Below are positions 43,518 through 51,879 of a stretch of 64,000 bases of DNA, one piece after another; position 1 is the first letter of the stretch, and each line of letters starts with the position of its first letter. Made by a program: the position numbers and the translations under genes. The DNA comes from Linderina pennispora. Lineage: Eukaryota; Kickxellomycota; Kickxellomycetes; Kickxellales; Kickxellaceae. Below the pieces are notes generated by a model. The model saw only the letters and a program-made list of their open reading frames with translations, was not told where the DNA came from and ran no database searches. The stretch is taken from the NCBI RefSeq assembly GCF_002104995.1, contig NW_024468265.1, forward strand, positions 186,001-250,000. Direction: 5' to 3'.

Positions 43518-43892
43518 TTAGGAGTACATCTTAACTCCCTTTTGGGACTTGAGTTGAAGAATAGAGATAATATGCCTGATATATCTGATGCAAGATATAC
43601 TAGTAATGGCATTGAACAGCAAGGATTTGTTCAGCAATCTGATATCTTTATGGATTCATATGTTGTTGAGATACCTGAATCATATGCTCTTATAGATCAG
43701 ATTAATAATATTACTCCATTTGATAGATTGCATAGAGTTTTTGGTGATGGATACAGATTTAAGTATATGAAGTGCATGGTATGTGTGAGAAATGGTAAAG
43801 TCTCTGTTTATAAAGTATCTGCTCCAAATGTTGCAATAGCTGATCCTGCACTAACTGATATCTTTGGAGGTCATTCACAATCACTAAACTAA
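43509..43892 (+). pseudogene. Truncated first copy of ORF1
   Basis: The first ~119 codons align without gaps to the start of the 547-aa ORF1 at 44253, with about 15 amino-acid differences by my count. They end at IADPALTDIF, where a module left end (GGAGGTCATTCAC, 43866) interrupts. The frame runs eight codons into the module and stops. Many synonymous and non-synonymous differences show this is a separate, older copy and not a recent tandem duplication. Confidence 0.8.
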
Positions 43893-44261
43893 GTAAAAAA
43901 TAATTAGAAATTGTAAAACTTTTTGTTCTTTTGTTTTTTTTGAACTTCTCCGAAACCCCCTTCGGCATCCTGAAAAATTTCAGTTGATACACAATTAATA
44001 TGCTTCTACTGAGATACAGGCTGGGTCACAAGAAATCAACTGAAATTTTTCAGGATGCCGAAGGGGGTTTCGGAGAAGCGTCTGTTCTTATATTTTTATT
44101 TATTAGTTAATCTAGTTGCTAAAATCTTTTTGGCCATCACTAAACATTCTGATTTTTAAAATATTTTTCAACTACTAGTAATTGATTTGTTATTTAATAC
44201 TTGGTTATTCTGATACAAGATATTAAGTTTCTTTAAACTTTCTTATTTGTGAATGGCCTCC
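43866..44261 (+). repeat. Foldback module c
   Basis: About 396 bp from GGAGGTCATTCACAATC to GTGAATGGCCTCC, so with short imperfect terminal inverted repeats. Hairpin arms 43945-43988 and 44035-44078 are 44 bp, perfect, with a 46-nt loop. The right end provides the ATGGCCTCC that starts ORF1. Confidence 0.85.
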
Positions 44262-45896
44262 TTAAGAGTACATCTTAACTCCCTTTTGGGACTTGAGTTA
44301 AAGAATAGAGATAATATGCCTGATATATCTGATGCAAGATATACTAGTAATGGCATTGAACAGCAAGGATTTGTTCAGCAATCTGATATCTTTATGGATT
44401 CATGTGTTGTTGAGATTCCTGACTCATATACTCTAATGGATCAACTTCACAATATTACTCCTTTTGATAGATTGCATAGAGTATTTGGTGATGGTTATAG
44501 TTTTAAATACATAAGATGCAGCACAAGTGTGACAAATGGTAATGTCTCTGTGTATAAAGTATCTGCTCCAAATGTTGCAATAGCTGATCCTGCACTAACT
44601 GATATCTTTCTTAGGATGCATCAAGAACATGTATTTCTTCAAAACTATGATATTACTATGGATTGTCTAAATATTTCTTCTAGAGCTATTGTTAAGGAAT
44701 TTCTTCTTGATAATGGAATCAGTAGCAAAGATATTCTTGATGATGAAAATAAAGTTGGAGCAAACTGTATTAGCTGGTTTACTGAAGAAGATGAGATAAG
44801 AATAAGGAACAAGTTGTATAATAAATTTGTTCAACTCTTAGAAAGTGGTGAAGTTCGCAATCAACTTACTTCTAAGCTATCAGAGCTAGTGATGCCAACT
44901 TCTCAACAGTTTGGTGAAACACTTGTTGCTTGTAGGAATGAAGGATTAATGAGACTTGAGCTTACTGTTCACTCTCCTGAGTTGAAGGAAGTAGAATGGA
45001 ACACAAACTTAATTGTCAATACTCTTGAGTTTCTTCATAACTGCAGGACATTTGCAACATCTTATGAAAAGCAATGGATGGCACTAGTTGATCAGATTCA
45101 TAACAAACATACATTGTGTATTTACTTCCATAAAGAACATTCTCTTGGTTACTGCCATTGGTTCAATAAAACAACTAAGAAGAAACAAGGAATAGCTAAA
45201 AAGTTGAAAAAGAATGAGGATATGATGACTGTTGTTTCTAATCTTACATTCAATGGACACCCAACTGTTCTTCTTACATATGCTACTAGTAGTGGTCCTC
45301 TTGAATCTGAAGTTGTTCTGAGAAGAGATATCACAAACATCACTATTGTTCCTAGTCAGAGAAACTCCTTCTGGCCGGTTGCTTCAAGAGAAAGACAACA
45401 ACATACATTTGCTGAAATGGGACTTATTAACTATCGTGGAATACATATTGATTGGTTAACAGCTCAGCAAGCAAGAGAGAAAGTTAGGCTTTCAACTCTC
45501 TCAATTGTTAGTGATAATACTGATGGTTTAGGAATAGATGACCTTCTTGCAGATATTAGCAATATTGAACTTGATGATCTAGAACCTACATATTTAAGAG
45601 AAAATACTGATCTCAAGCCAGCTAGATATAAAGTTGCTTACAACATACTTCATGTTGGTGATGAGTTCTTAGTTAGTTATTACTTCCTATATACTTTTAG
45701 AGGATTACCTTTCTACTATCTAGATATTTCTATGATTCACAATGAAATAGTTAGTAGCACTCATATACTTATCAAAGTACTGGCAAGTAGTCCATTTGGT
45801 GAATGTATTGCTTCTGTTATTGGCCAACCAAATCAAGAAGTGGTGCTTAAAGTAACTAGAATTCATAATCGTATTATCCATACTGAGAGGATCTAG
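44253..45896 (+). CDS. Element ORF1, 547-aa protein of unknown function
   Basis: A full-length frame whose first three codons (Met-Ala-Ser) are the last nine bases of module c. I do not recognise the family. No signal peptide, membrane helix or zinc motif is visible. Blocks that look structured are HVFLQNYDITMDCLNISS, then KVGANCISWFTEEDEIRIRN, the GLMRLELTVHSPELKEVEW strand, NKHTLCIYFHKEHSLGYCHW and a lysine-rich helix NKTTKKKQGIAKKLKKN. The spacing of a 'YDIT(M)D' strand and a later 'RLEL' strand faintly recalls rolling-circle Rep proteins, but no HUH motif is present, so I do not claim it. Duplication of its 5' part and its place beside a transposase make it an element gene. Confidence 0.7.
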   Translation: MASLRVHLNSLLGLELKNRDNMPDISDARYTSNGIEQQGFVQQSDIFMDSCVVEIPDSYTLMDQLHNITPFDRLHRVFGDGYSFKYIRCSTSVTNGNVSVYKVSAPNVAIADPALTDIFLRMHQEHVFLQNYDITMDCLNISSRAIVKEFLLDNGISSKDILDDENKVGANCISWFTEEDEIRIRNKLYNKFVQLLESGEVRNQLTSKLSELVMPTSQQFGETLVACRNEGLMRLELTVHSPELKEVEWNTNLIVNTLEFLHNCRTFATSYEKQWMALVDQIHNKHTLCIYFHKEHSLGYCHWFNKTTKKKQGIAKKLKKNEDMMTVVSNLTFNGHPTVLLTYATSSGPLESEVVLRRDITNITIVPSQRNSFWPVASRERQQHTFAEMGLINYRGIHIDWLTAQQAREKVRLSTLSIVSDNTDGLGIDDLLADISNIELDDLEPTYLRENTDLKPARYKVAYNILHVGDEFLVSYYFLYTFRGLPFYYLDISMIHNEIVSSTHILIKVLASSPFGECIASVIGQPNQEVVLKVTRIHNRIIHTERI

Positions 45897-45898
45897 TT

Positions 45899-46153
45899 TT
45901 AAAATGGGCAGTTGGCAACCATTACTTCCATATCTGCACAACTGTAGTTGCATACATCAAACACATGCTTAATACTAACACCCCTATCTTCTGAAACATT
46001 CTTAATCCATGCTCTGATGTACACTGTTAATTTTCTGCTCATATTGAAATTTCTGCTAAGTAGTTGGACTAGCTTTTCTCTCTCTTCCTCATCTAGCTCA
46101 GAAAGTTGAGTGTTGAAGAACTTATAGAATGGGCCCATTATAATAAATGACAA
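45899..46153 (-). CDS. Element small gene A, 84 aa, unknown
   Basis: Opposite strand, in the gap between ORF1 (2 bp away) and the transposase (28 bp away). It is predicted all-helical and starts MSFIIMGPFYKFFNTQLSEL. It is a paralogue of small gene B at 47637: shared EER (E/D)xL, FNMS, a W-I pair, I-K/E-H and VC..S..D(M/I) positions over about 70 residues without gaps larger than a few residues. Conservation across two copies on opposite strands is good evidence that both are real genes. Fold and role unknown; a small DNA-binding or regulatory helper is one guess. Confidence 0.6.
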   Translation of the reverse strand: MSFIIMGPFYKFFNTQLSELDEEEREKLVQLLSRNFNMSRKLTVYIRAWIKNVSEDRGVSIKHVFDVCNYSCADMEVMVANCPF

Positions 46154-46181
46154 CTTTTAAATTTATTAGTACATCGCACAG

Positions 46182-47411
46182 ATGAATCATCAATTACAAG
46201 AACTCAGAGAAAAGGAATATCATAAGCTCTACACAAATAAGTGGAAATTTCTGAATGATGACTGGGTAGTTCTTAAGCATACAAAATATCACAGAAGTGA
46301 AGTTCGTGAAGTAAGAGAAATCAAACTTATAAAAGATACACTTCTTAAACATCTAGGGATGATTCCTGTTTTCTTCTTTCTGAATGTTTTGTTTGGCTGC
46401 ACTCATTATCCATGTCCTTACAGAAGTATAGAAAAAGGATTGCTTATCTTATACCAACTTGTAGAAGGATTGTCAATCAATGAAATGGAAAGATTCCTTC
46501 CAAGAAGTAGCTATCAAGTTATTCACAATATGTTCTACATTTCAGAAATGCAAGATTTGAATAAGAAGCTGATATTCTATCTGCAAACAATGTTTTCTAC
46601 TCCAGAGCTACGACTACTTGCAGCAAAGATGCAGAATCCTCATGGGTTTAAACATGTAACACTAATGTTAGATGGCCATGACTCAAGAGCACTACATAAT
46701 GGAGCATACAAACCAGGACTTTATTCCTTCAAGTTGAAGAAATCAGGATATCGTACACAAGTTTGCATTGATATAAATGGAATGGTTCTACTTGTTTCAC
46801 CAACAGAAGACTGTAGAGATAATCCAGATTCAAGAATGATTAAAAACATGGGATTATTAAAGAGGATATCCCCTATAGATTGTATTGTGCTTGATGGTGG
46901 CTATCCACAGAGTGTTCTTCAAGAGATGACAGAAGAAGAAGAGCAGGAGGACTTTGGAATGCATAACTTTTGTTTGCCAATTAGAAAGCAGAGAGGGGTA
47001 AACTTACTAGAAGCAGAAGTAGAGTACAATTCCCATCTTGGATCATTCCGTTCAATGGTAGAAAACACATTTGGAGAACTAGGAACAACATTCAAAAGGT
47101 TGTCAAATAAGGAGATTGTTCGAGTAAAGAATAAGAATGTTTACAATGTGCAAATGAAACTGTGCTGTGTATTATATAATATGAAGAAAATACTAGCAAA
47201 CAGTGATGTGCAAGTAGAACATCATCATACTCTCTGGGTTATGACAAACTTTGACTATCCTGAATCACACAATGAAAGATCAACACAAATGGAACCAACA
47301 TATACTTTACCTCAAAAGGTTGAGTTTGAAGCATCAATGGTTGAACTACAAAATAGATTTCTACAATCTAAAATTGATGACAACTATGACTGCTTTGTAG
47401 ATATGGGGTAA
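46182..47411 (+). CDS. DDE_Tnp_4-like transposase, 409 aa
   Basis: N-terminal helical region with a CTHYPCPYRSIEKGLLILYQ block typical of the HTH part of this class, then the RNase-H-like catalytic core. Candidate acidic residues are D164 (LMLDGHDSRAL), D238 (DCIVLDGGYPQ) and E294 (FRSMVENTFGELGTTFKRLS); the last has the 'R.mVEN.FG.lk..F..L' hallmark of DDE_Tnp_4/Harbinger-type enzymes. The frame is intact, so the enzyme may be active. A second, broken copy of the C-terminal half lies at 49161. Whether it belongs to PIF/Harbinger, ISL2EU or a new clade needs a tree; no Myb-like or THAP partner is visible. Confidence 0.85.
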   Translation: MNHQLQELREKEYHKLYTNKWKFLNDDWVVLKHTKYHRSEVREVREIKLIKDTLLKHLGMIPVFFFLNVLFGCTHYPCPYRSIEKGLLILYQLVEGLSINEMERFLPRSSYQVIHNMFYISEMQDLNKKLIFYLQTMFSTPELRLLAAKMQNPHGFKHVTLMLDGHDSRALHNGAYKPGLYSFKLKKSGYRTQVCIDINGMVLLVSPTEDCRDNPDSRMIKNMGLLKRISPIDCIVLDGGYPQSVLQEMTEEEEQEDFGMHNFCLPIRKQRGVNLLEAEVEYNSHLGSFRSMVENTFGELGTTFKRLSNKEIVRVKNKNVYNVQMKLCCVLYNMKKILANSDVQVEHHHTLWVMTNFDYPESHNERSTQMEPTYTLPQKVEFEASMVELQNRFLQSKIDDNYDCFVDMG

Positions 47412-47475
47412 CAACAGATATGATGCTAGCTACTTGATTTTAAAATAGCTAGTTCTTATCAATATTGTTCAATAT

Positions 47476-47636
47476 GGAGGGTATTCACAACTGCTAAATT
47501 TGTAAAAGATAGTTAGAACTTTTAAAACTTTATTATCTAATGCACATTCTACTCCTTCTCTTGTAATTCTTATAATTGATTGTTCATGGGTGGTAAGATA
47601 AGATAGACAACTCTGGTTCATTATCAATTTTAGAAA
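47476..47636 (+). repeat. Diverged module left end
   Basis: GGAGGGTATTCACAACTGCTAAA with the same downstream order (AGTTAGAA..TTTTAAAACTTT) as modules c and d, but without a hairpin. It lies between the transposase and small gene B and marks the edge of another element copy. Confidence 0.5.
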
Positions 47637-47858
47637 ATGCCATCATTCCATAATTTCCTTAAGAAACATATAGCTGATCTGAGTACTGAAGAAAGAGATA
47701 TGCTAACTTTAGTGCTTATCCATGACTTTAACATGAGTGCTGGCTTAGCATTCCAAGTGCATAATTGGATCCAACTTAGTGGAACTTTTTATGAGATAAA
47801 GGTTGAACATATATATGAAGTGTGTCAAAATTCCATAGATATATGGAGTGGATGGTAG
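47637..47858 (+). CDS. Element small gene B, 73 aa, paralogue of gene A
   Basis: MPSFHNFLKKHIADL, then STEERDMLTLVLIHDFNMS, a helix ending in HNWIQ and VEHIYEVCQNSIDIW. It aligns end to end with the 84-aa gene at 45899-46153 on the other strand. Very close to the 3' side of the transposase, after a short non-coding gap. Because it is short, coding status rests on the paralogy rather than on length. Confidence 0.6.
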   Translation: MPSFHNFLKKHIADLSTEERDMLTLVLIHDFNMSAGLAFQVHNWIQLSGTFYEIKVEHIYEVCQNSIDIWSGW

Positions 47859-48742
47859 CATATAATATGTTTTAAAATGGTAGTTATATAACTATGACCA
47901 TTCTGTAGCCCTCACTTACAACTCTTAGATATATTTGTTGGTGTATTATTCCTTTCTATAGAGTAATTGCTTTTCTAAAAGAACTATCATCTGGTATCTA
48001 AATATGAGTTGGCTGTATATCTCTCCTATTAATATGAATATCTAAATAGTAGTAGGAATGTCCTCTGAATATACAGAGTGCATAATATATAACTACAAAA
48101 CCATTACTAAAATAGAGAACAATATGAGCAACTCTTTACTAAAGGCTTAAGATCTAGATTCTCATATAAATATTGCCCTTATTTCATCTAGTATGGCATC
48201 TTCAATCACTGTTGTTAGTGCATTGATCTTTTGTTCACCTATAGAAACTACACCTCAGACATTTCTTATAGACAAATCATATTATTTGCTTATTTGAGTA
48301 TTTTCTGTCTATCTAACTAATATGCATCTCTTAATAGTAAACTAATCACATCTTATCAAAAGTGTGATATTGCTTAGATATAGGATATATAGACCAGAAG
48401 TAATTTCTCAGATTTAGAACAATAGATATATTATCATCAACTCTTCTAAGAACATTTACTGTATTAAGCATATTCTTATGTGACTTGTATATTTGATGTT
48501 TTAAATAGCACAGTTTGATGCTTTCTAAAATTGATGACATATATGATTGCTTGGTGCATATCTATTAATTACAGATGGGATTCTAACAACTTGATGAATT
48601 TATTATGATTTTTTAAAATGGCATAATTTGATTCTTTTTAAAATTGATGATATATATGATTGCTTGGTATTAGAAAAATAGTTATAAATAGGATGATAAC
48701 GACTTGATGACTAGAACATGATGTTTTAAAATGGCAGCATTT
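47859..48742. repeat. AT-rich spacer ending in ~110-bp tandem repeats
   Basis: No gene from 47859 to about 48480. From about 48484, sequence of the type TTCTAAAATTGATGACATATATGATTGCTT...TTTTAAAATGGCA repeats with a period of about 110 bp (starts near 48523 and 48632). The unit begins with the last codons of the transposase gene (compare 47365-47455), so the array grew from the gene's 3' end. Confidence 0.7.
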
Positions 48743-49160
48743 GGAGGTTATTCACAATCACTAGGAGGTCATTCACAATCACTAAACTAAGTAAAAAATA
48801 ATTAGAAATTGTAAAACTTTTTGTTCTTTTGTTTTTTTTGAACTTCTCCGAAACCCCCTTCGGCATCCTGAAAAATTTCAGTTGATACACAATTAATATG
48901 CTTCTACTGAGATACAGGCTGGGTCACAAGAAATCAACTGAAATTTTTCAGGATGCCGAAGGGGGTTTCGGAGAAGCGTCTGTTCTTATATTTTTGTTTA
49001 TTAGTTAATCTAGTTGCTAAAATCTTTTTGGCCATCACTAAACATTCTGATTTTTAAAATATTTTTCAACTGCTAGTAATTGATTTGTTATTTAATACTT
49101 GGTTATTCTGATACAAGATATTAAGTTTCTTTAAACTTTCTTATTTAGTGAATGGCCTCC
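48743..49160 (+). repeat. Foldback module d with doubled left end
   Basis: Two left ends in a row (GGAGGTTATTCACAATCACTA at 48743, GGAGGTCATTCACAATC at 48764), then a hairpin identical to that of module c (arms 48843-48886 and 48933-48976). It ends GTGAATGGCCTCC at 49160, fused directly to transposase sequence. Confidence 0.8.
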
Positions 49161-49720
49161 CAACTGAAGACTGTAGAGATCACCCAGACTCAAGAATGAT
49201 TAAGAACATGGGGTTGCTGAAGAATATATCACCTATTGATTGTATTGTGCTTGATGGTGGTTATCCACAAAGTATTTTGGAAGAGATGACTGAGGAAGAA
49301 GAGCAGGGATACTTTTGGACTGCACAACTTTTGTTTACCAGTAAGAAAGCAGAGAGGAACAAGCTTATCAGAAACAGAAGCTGAATATAATTCCCATCTT
49401 GGATCATTCCGTTCAATGGTAGAAAATACATTTGGGAGAACTAGGCCAATACATTCAAAAGGCTGTCAAACAGGGAGATTGTTAGAGTAAAGAATAGGAA
49501 TGTTTACAATGTGCAAATGAAGTTATGCTGCTTAACTCTATAATATGAAGAAGATACTAGCAAACAGTGATGTACAAATTGATCATCATCACTCACTCTG
49601 GGTTATGAGCAACTTTGATTACCCTGATACACATGATAAGTCAACACAAGTGGAACCAATACATACTTTGCCCCAAAAAGCAGAGTTAGAAGCATCTATT
49701 GTTGAAATTCAAAATTGATT
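49161..49720 (+). pseudogene. Second transposase copy, C-terminal half, frameshifted
   Basis: Starts at the codons for PTEDCRDHPDSRM, exactly after the module end, and follows the transposase through IVLDGGYPQS, GSFRSMVENTFG and VYNVQMKLCC to its 3' end. At least four +1 breaks occur (after EEEEQGYF, in TTTGGGAGA, in AGGCCAAT and near TGCTTAACT), each removable by dropping one base. The first catalytic Asp region is absent, so it cannot be an active enzyme whatever the cause of the breaks. Confidence 0.8.
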
Positions 49721-50060
49721 CCTTCAATCTAAAATTGATGATACATATGATTGCTTGGTGCATATCGATTAATTACAGATGGAGTATTAATGACTTGATG
49801 ACTTGAATTTGATGTTTTAAAATAGCACAGCTTGATTCTTTCTAAAATTGATGACACATATGATTGCTTGGTGCATATCTATTAATTACAGATGGGATTC
49901 TAATAACTTGATGAATTTATTATGATTTTTTAAAATGGTATAGTTTGATACTTTCTAAAATTGATGAGTTATATGATTGCTTGGTATTAGATAAATAGTT
50001 ATAAATAGGATGATAACGACTTGATGACTTGAACATGATGTTTTAAAATGGCAGCTTTTG
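49721..50060 (+). repeat. Three ~111-117-bp tandem repeats derived from the transposase 3' end
   Basis: Copies begin near 49722, 49839 and 49950. They are the same unit as at 48484-48742 and follow the second transposase fragment in the same way. The array ends in TTTTAAAATGGCAGC, as does the first one. Confidence 0.75.
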
Positions 50061-50079
50061 AATAAATCTAATTCTATAA

Positions 50080-50478
50080 GGAGATCAGTCAGAAATGGTT
50101 AGCTATTTAATAATTATTAATATTTTTGTTGTTTTCTTGTTCTGATGCCAAATATGGTGCTTCTACCGAAACCCCCTTCGGCATCCTGAAAAATTTCAGT
50201 TGATACACAATTAATATGCTTCTACTGAGATAGAGGCTGCGTCCCGAGAAATCAACTGAAATTTTTCAGGATGCCGAAGGGGTTTCATAGAAGCACCATA
50301 TTTGGCATCTTTGTTTGTTTGTTAATCTAGTTGCTAGAATCTTTTTGGCCATTGCTAAAACATTCTGTTTTTTTAAAATATTTATCTACTGTTAGTAATT
50401 GATTTCTTATTTGTTAATTGGTTATTCTGTTAACAGATATTTAGTTTCTTTAAACTTTTATATTTATGAATGGCCTCC
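50080..50478 (+). repeat. Foldback module e
   Basis: GGAGATCAGTCAGAAATGG to TATGAATGGCCTCC. Hairpin arms 50144-50204 and 50251-50309 are nearly perfect around a 46-nt loop. It is the forward counterpart of module b. Confidence 0.8.
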
Positions 50479-50742
50479 ATTGGCTATAGATATCAGTCAG
50501 GGGTAATGCCAGCCTGGCTTAGATACCTGGTAGAGCAAGTTGAGATACCATTCACTAAGTTGCAGTTTGAAAAATCAAGGTACTTTTTTTTTTTTCAAAA
50601 TGTGAAAATAGCTATACCTATGATAGGGGGTCCACTATTTGGGCTGCTTTATATTCTGCAAGTACGAAATATGGCTAGTTGGCTGGCTGCCAAAAGGTGG
50701 GCTAGAGTCACTGTTATAACAAAAATAAATGGAGCTGACTAA
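50470..50742 (+). CDS. Short ORF fused to module e, unknown
   Basis: 90 codons opening with the module's ATGGCCTCC (Met-Ala-Ser), then GYRYQSGVMPAWLRYLVEQ and a hydrophobic stretch (IAIPMIGGPLFGLLYIL) after a T11 run that encodes four Phe. I do not recognise it and there is no second copy to support it. It may be chance. Confidence 0.25.
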   Translation: MASIGYRYQSGVMPAWLRYLVEQVEIPFTKLQFEKSRYFFFFQNVKIAIPMIGGPLFGLLYILQVRNMASWLAAKRWARVTVITKINGAD

Positions 50743-51800
50743 GCAAAAAATTGTCAACCATGCTACCATATTCCTAGCACTGGTAAAATTAAATGCAATA
50801 TAGTGGTGGGTTACTTAGGTATTGATATAGAAAACCCAGGCATCAGCCAGTGGCACTTGATCATGACCAGTATTAAAATGCATTTCATCTGCATTCCAAA
50901 TTTCATTATTCATCTAGCACCAAACTGATTATCTATTACACAACTCTATCTCATATAAACAAGGTGATGCTAACATGCATCATCTGTAGCCAACATGTGT
51001 TTCCAGGCGAAATTATGCAAGAGAATACTGAGGCAAAGCATCTGTAGGTACTTTACTATGATGCATTGTAAAACTAGCATCCTTATAAAATATACCAAAG
51101 GGATCAAGCCTATACAACACCTAGTAAATAAAGCCAGGGTGTTTAAACCATATGTGTTGTGCATAGAGCATAGGCATAGAAGTAGATATACCAGGTGTGC
51201 CACTAGTTACCTTATGTAAATAAGAGTAGTGTTTTGACAACAGAATAACTATATACTCATTATGATGGTTGTCTGAATAGTGCCTGGTGAAACTGTTGGT
51301 TGTTGGGGAGTTGTGTGGTGTAAGTATGCAGTATATAGAGGTGTGTACTTCAAGTGAAAGTCACAGTGAGAAAAGAGAAGAGAGAAAAGAGAAATGATTA
51401 CATACCCTAACAATTGGCACATACACTCACTACGAAACGAATGTCTTCGATCTATGTTCGATTGAGACATCATACCAAGGGAGATATCATGTCTCCCTCA
51501 AAGGTCCGGGTCTGTGCACCTGCTGCCATGCACCCGGCCGCTGCGCAACGGATTCGTGGCCATGCAAATGAAGGGGTATCGCTGAGGCAATATCATCGCA
51601 AGCATGTCTCTCTACATGCGATGTCTGCGGATTAGTATTGCAGATATAGGTTCGTGAGAACATCGATCGCCATGATTCGCGGTGGTGATCAACAGGTCTG
51701 CAAATCATCCCAACGGGTTTTGACGAGCTGCGGTAGCTGAACTATCCCTCCACTTTGGGCAATGGACAGCATGCTCTGTCTTGGCACAGGGCGGTTCGGC
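50743..51800. other. Right flank of the island, no supported gene
   Basis: AT content falls stepwise. Only short frames on both strands. A stretch from 51236 (TGACAACAG) to 51413 (CCCTAACA) has TG...CA ends like a small LTR, but I found no matching target-site duplication. From about 51480 the composition is that of normal genic DNA. Confidence 0.4.
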
Positions 51801-51808
51801 TATAAAAA
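51801..51808 (+). promoter_or_regulatory. TATA box of carboxypeptidase 1
   Basis: TATAAAAA 79 bp before the ATG at 51880, with a GC-rich stretch just upstream. Confidence 0.6.
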
Positions 51809-51879
51809 CCCTTTTCTTTTGCTGCCAGCCATTTTTAAATCCAGTTGTTCTTTTAACTCCAGGTTATTTTGATTCAGGA

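Larger units (their letters stand above)
41880..51413. mobile_element. AT-rich island carrying a DDE-transposon family with foldback modules
   Basis: Base composition changes abruptly at about 41880 and returns gradually after about 51400. Inside, A+T dominates, third positions are mostly A/T and intergenic DNA is simple-looking; outside, genes are GC-rich. Contents in order: AT-rich DNA without genes to 42620, two inverted foldback modules, a truncated ORF1 copy, a third module, full ORF1, small gene A (minus), transposase, small gene B, tandem repeats, a fourth module fused to a transposase fragment, more repeats, a fifth module with a short ORF, and unclassified DNA. Module orientations and hybrid joins indicate several elements nested and recombined in one site between aminopeptidase P and the carboxypeptidase genes. 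Confidence 0.8.

Noticed and set aside
51236-51413. Possible solo LTR with TG...CA ends
   Set aside because: No target-site duplication, no second copy in the window and no convincing primer-binding site.
42036-51455. TTCGAT(A/C)TATGTTCGAT near both ends of the island as terminal direct repeats
   Set aside because: Only about 17 bp similar with flanks that do not match; could be chance. Mentioned in the spacer entry only.
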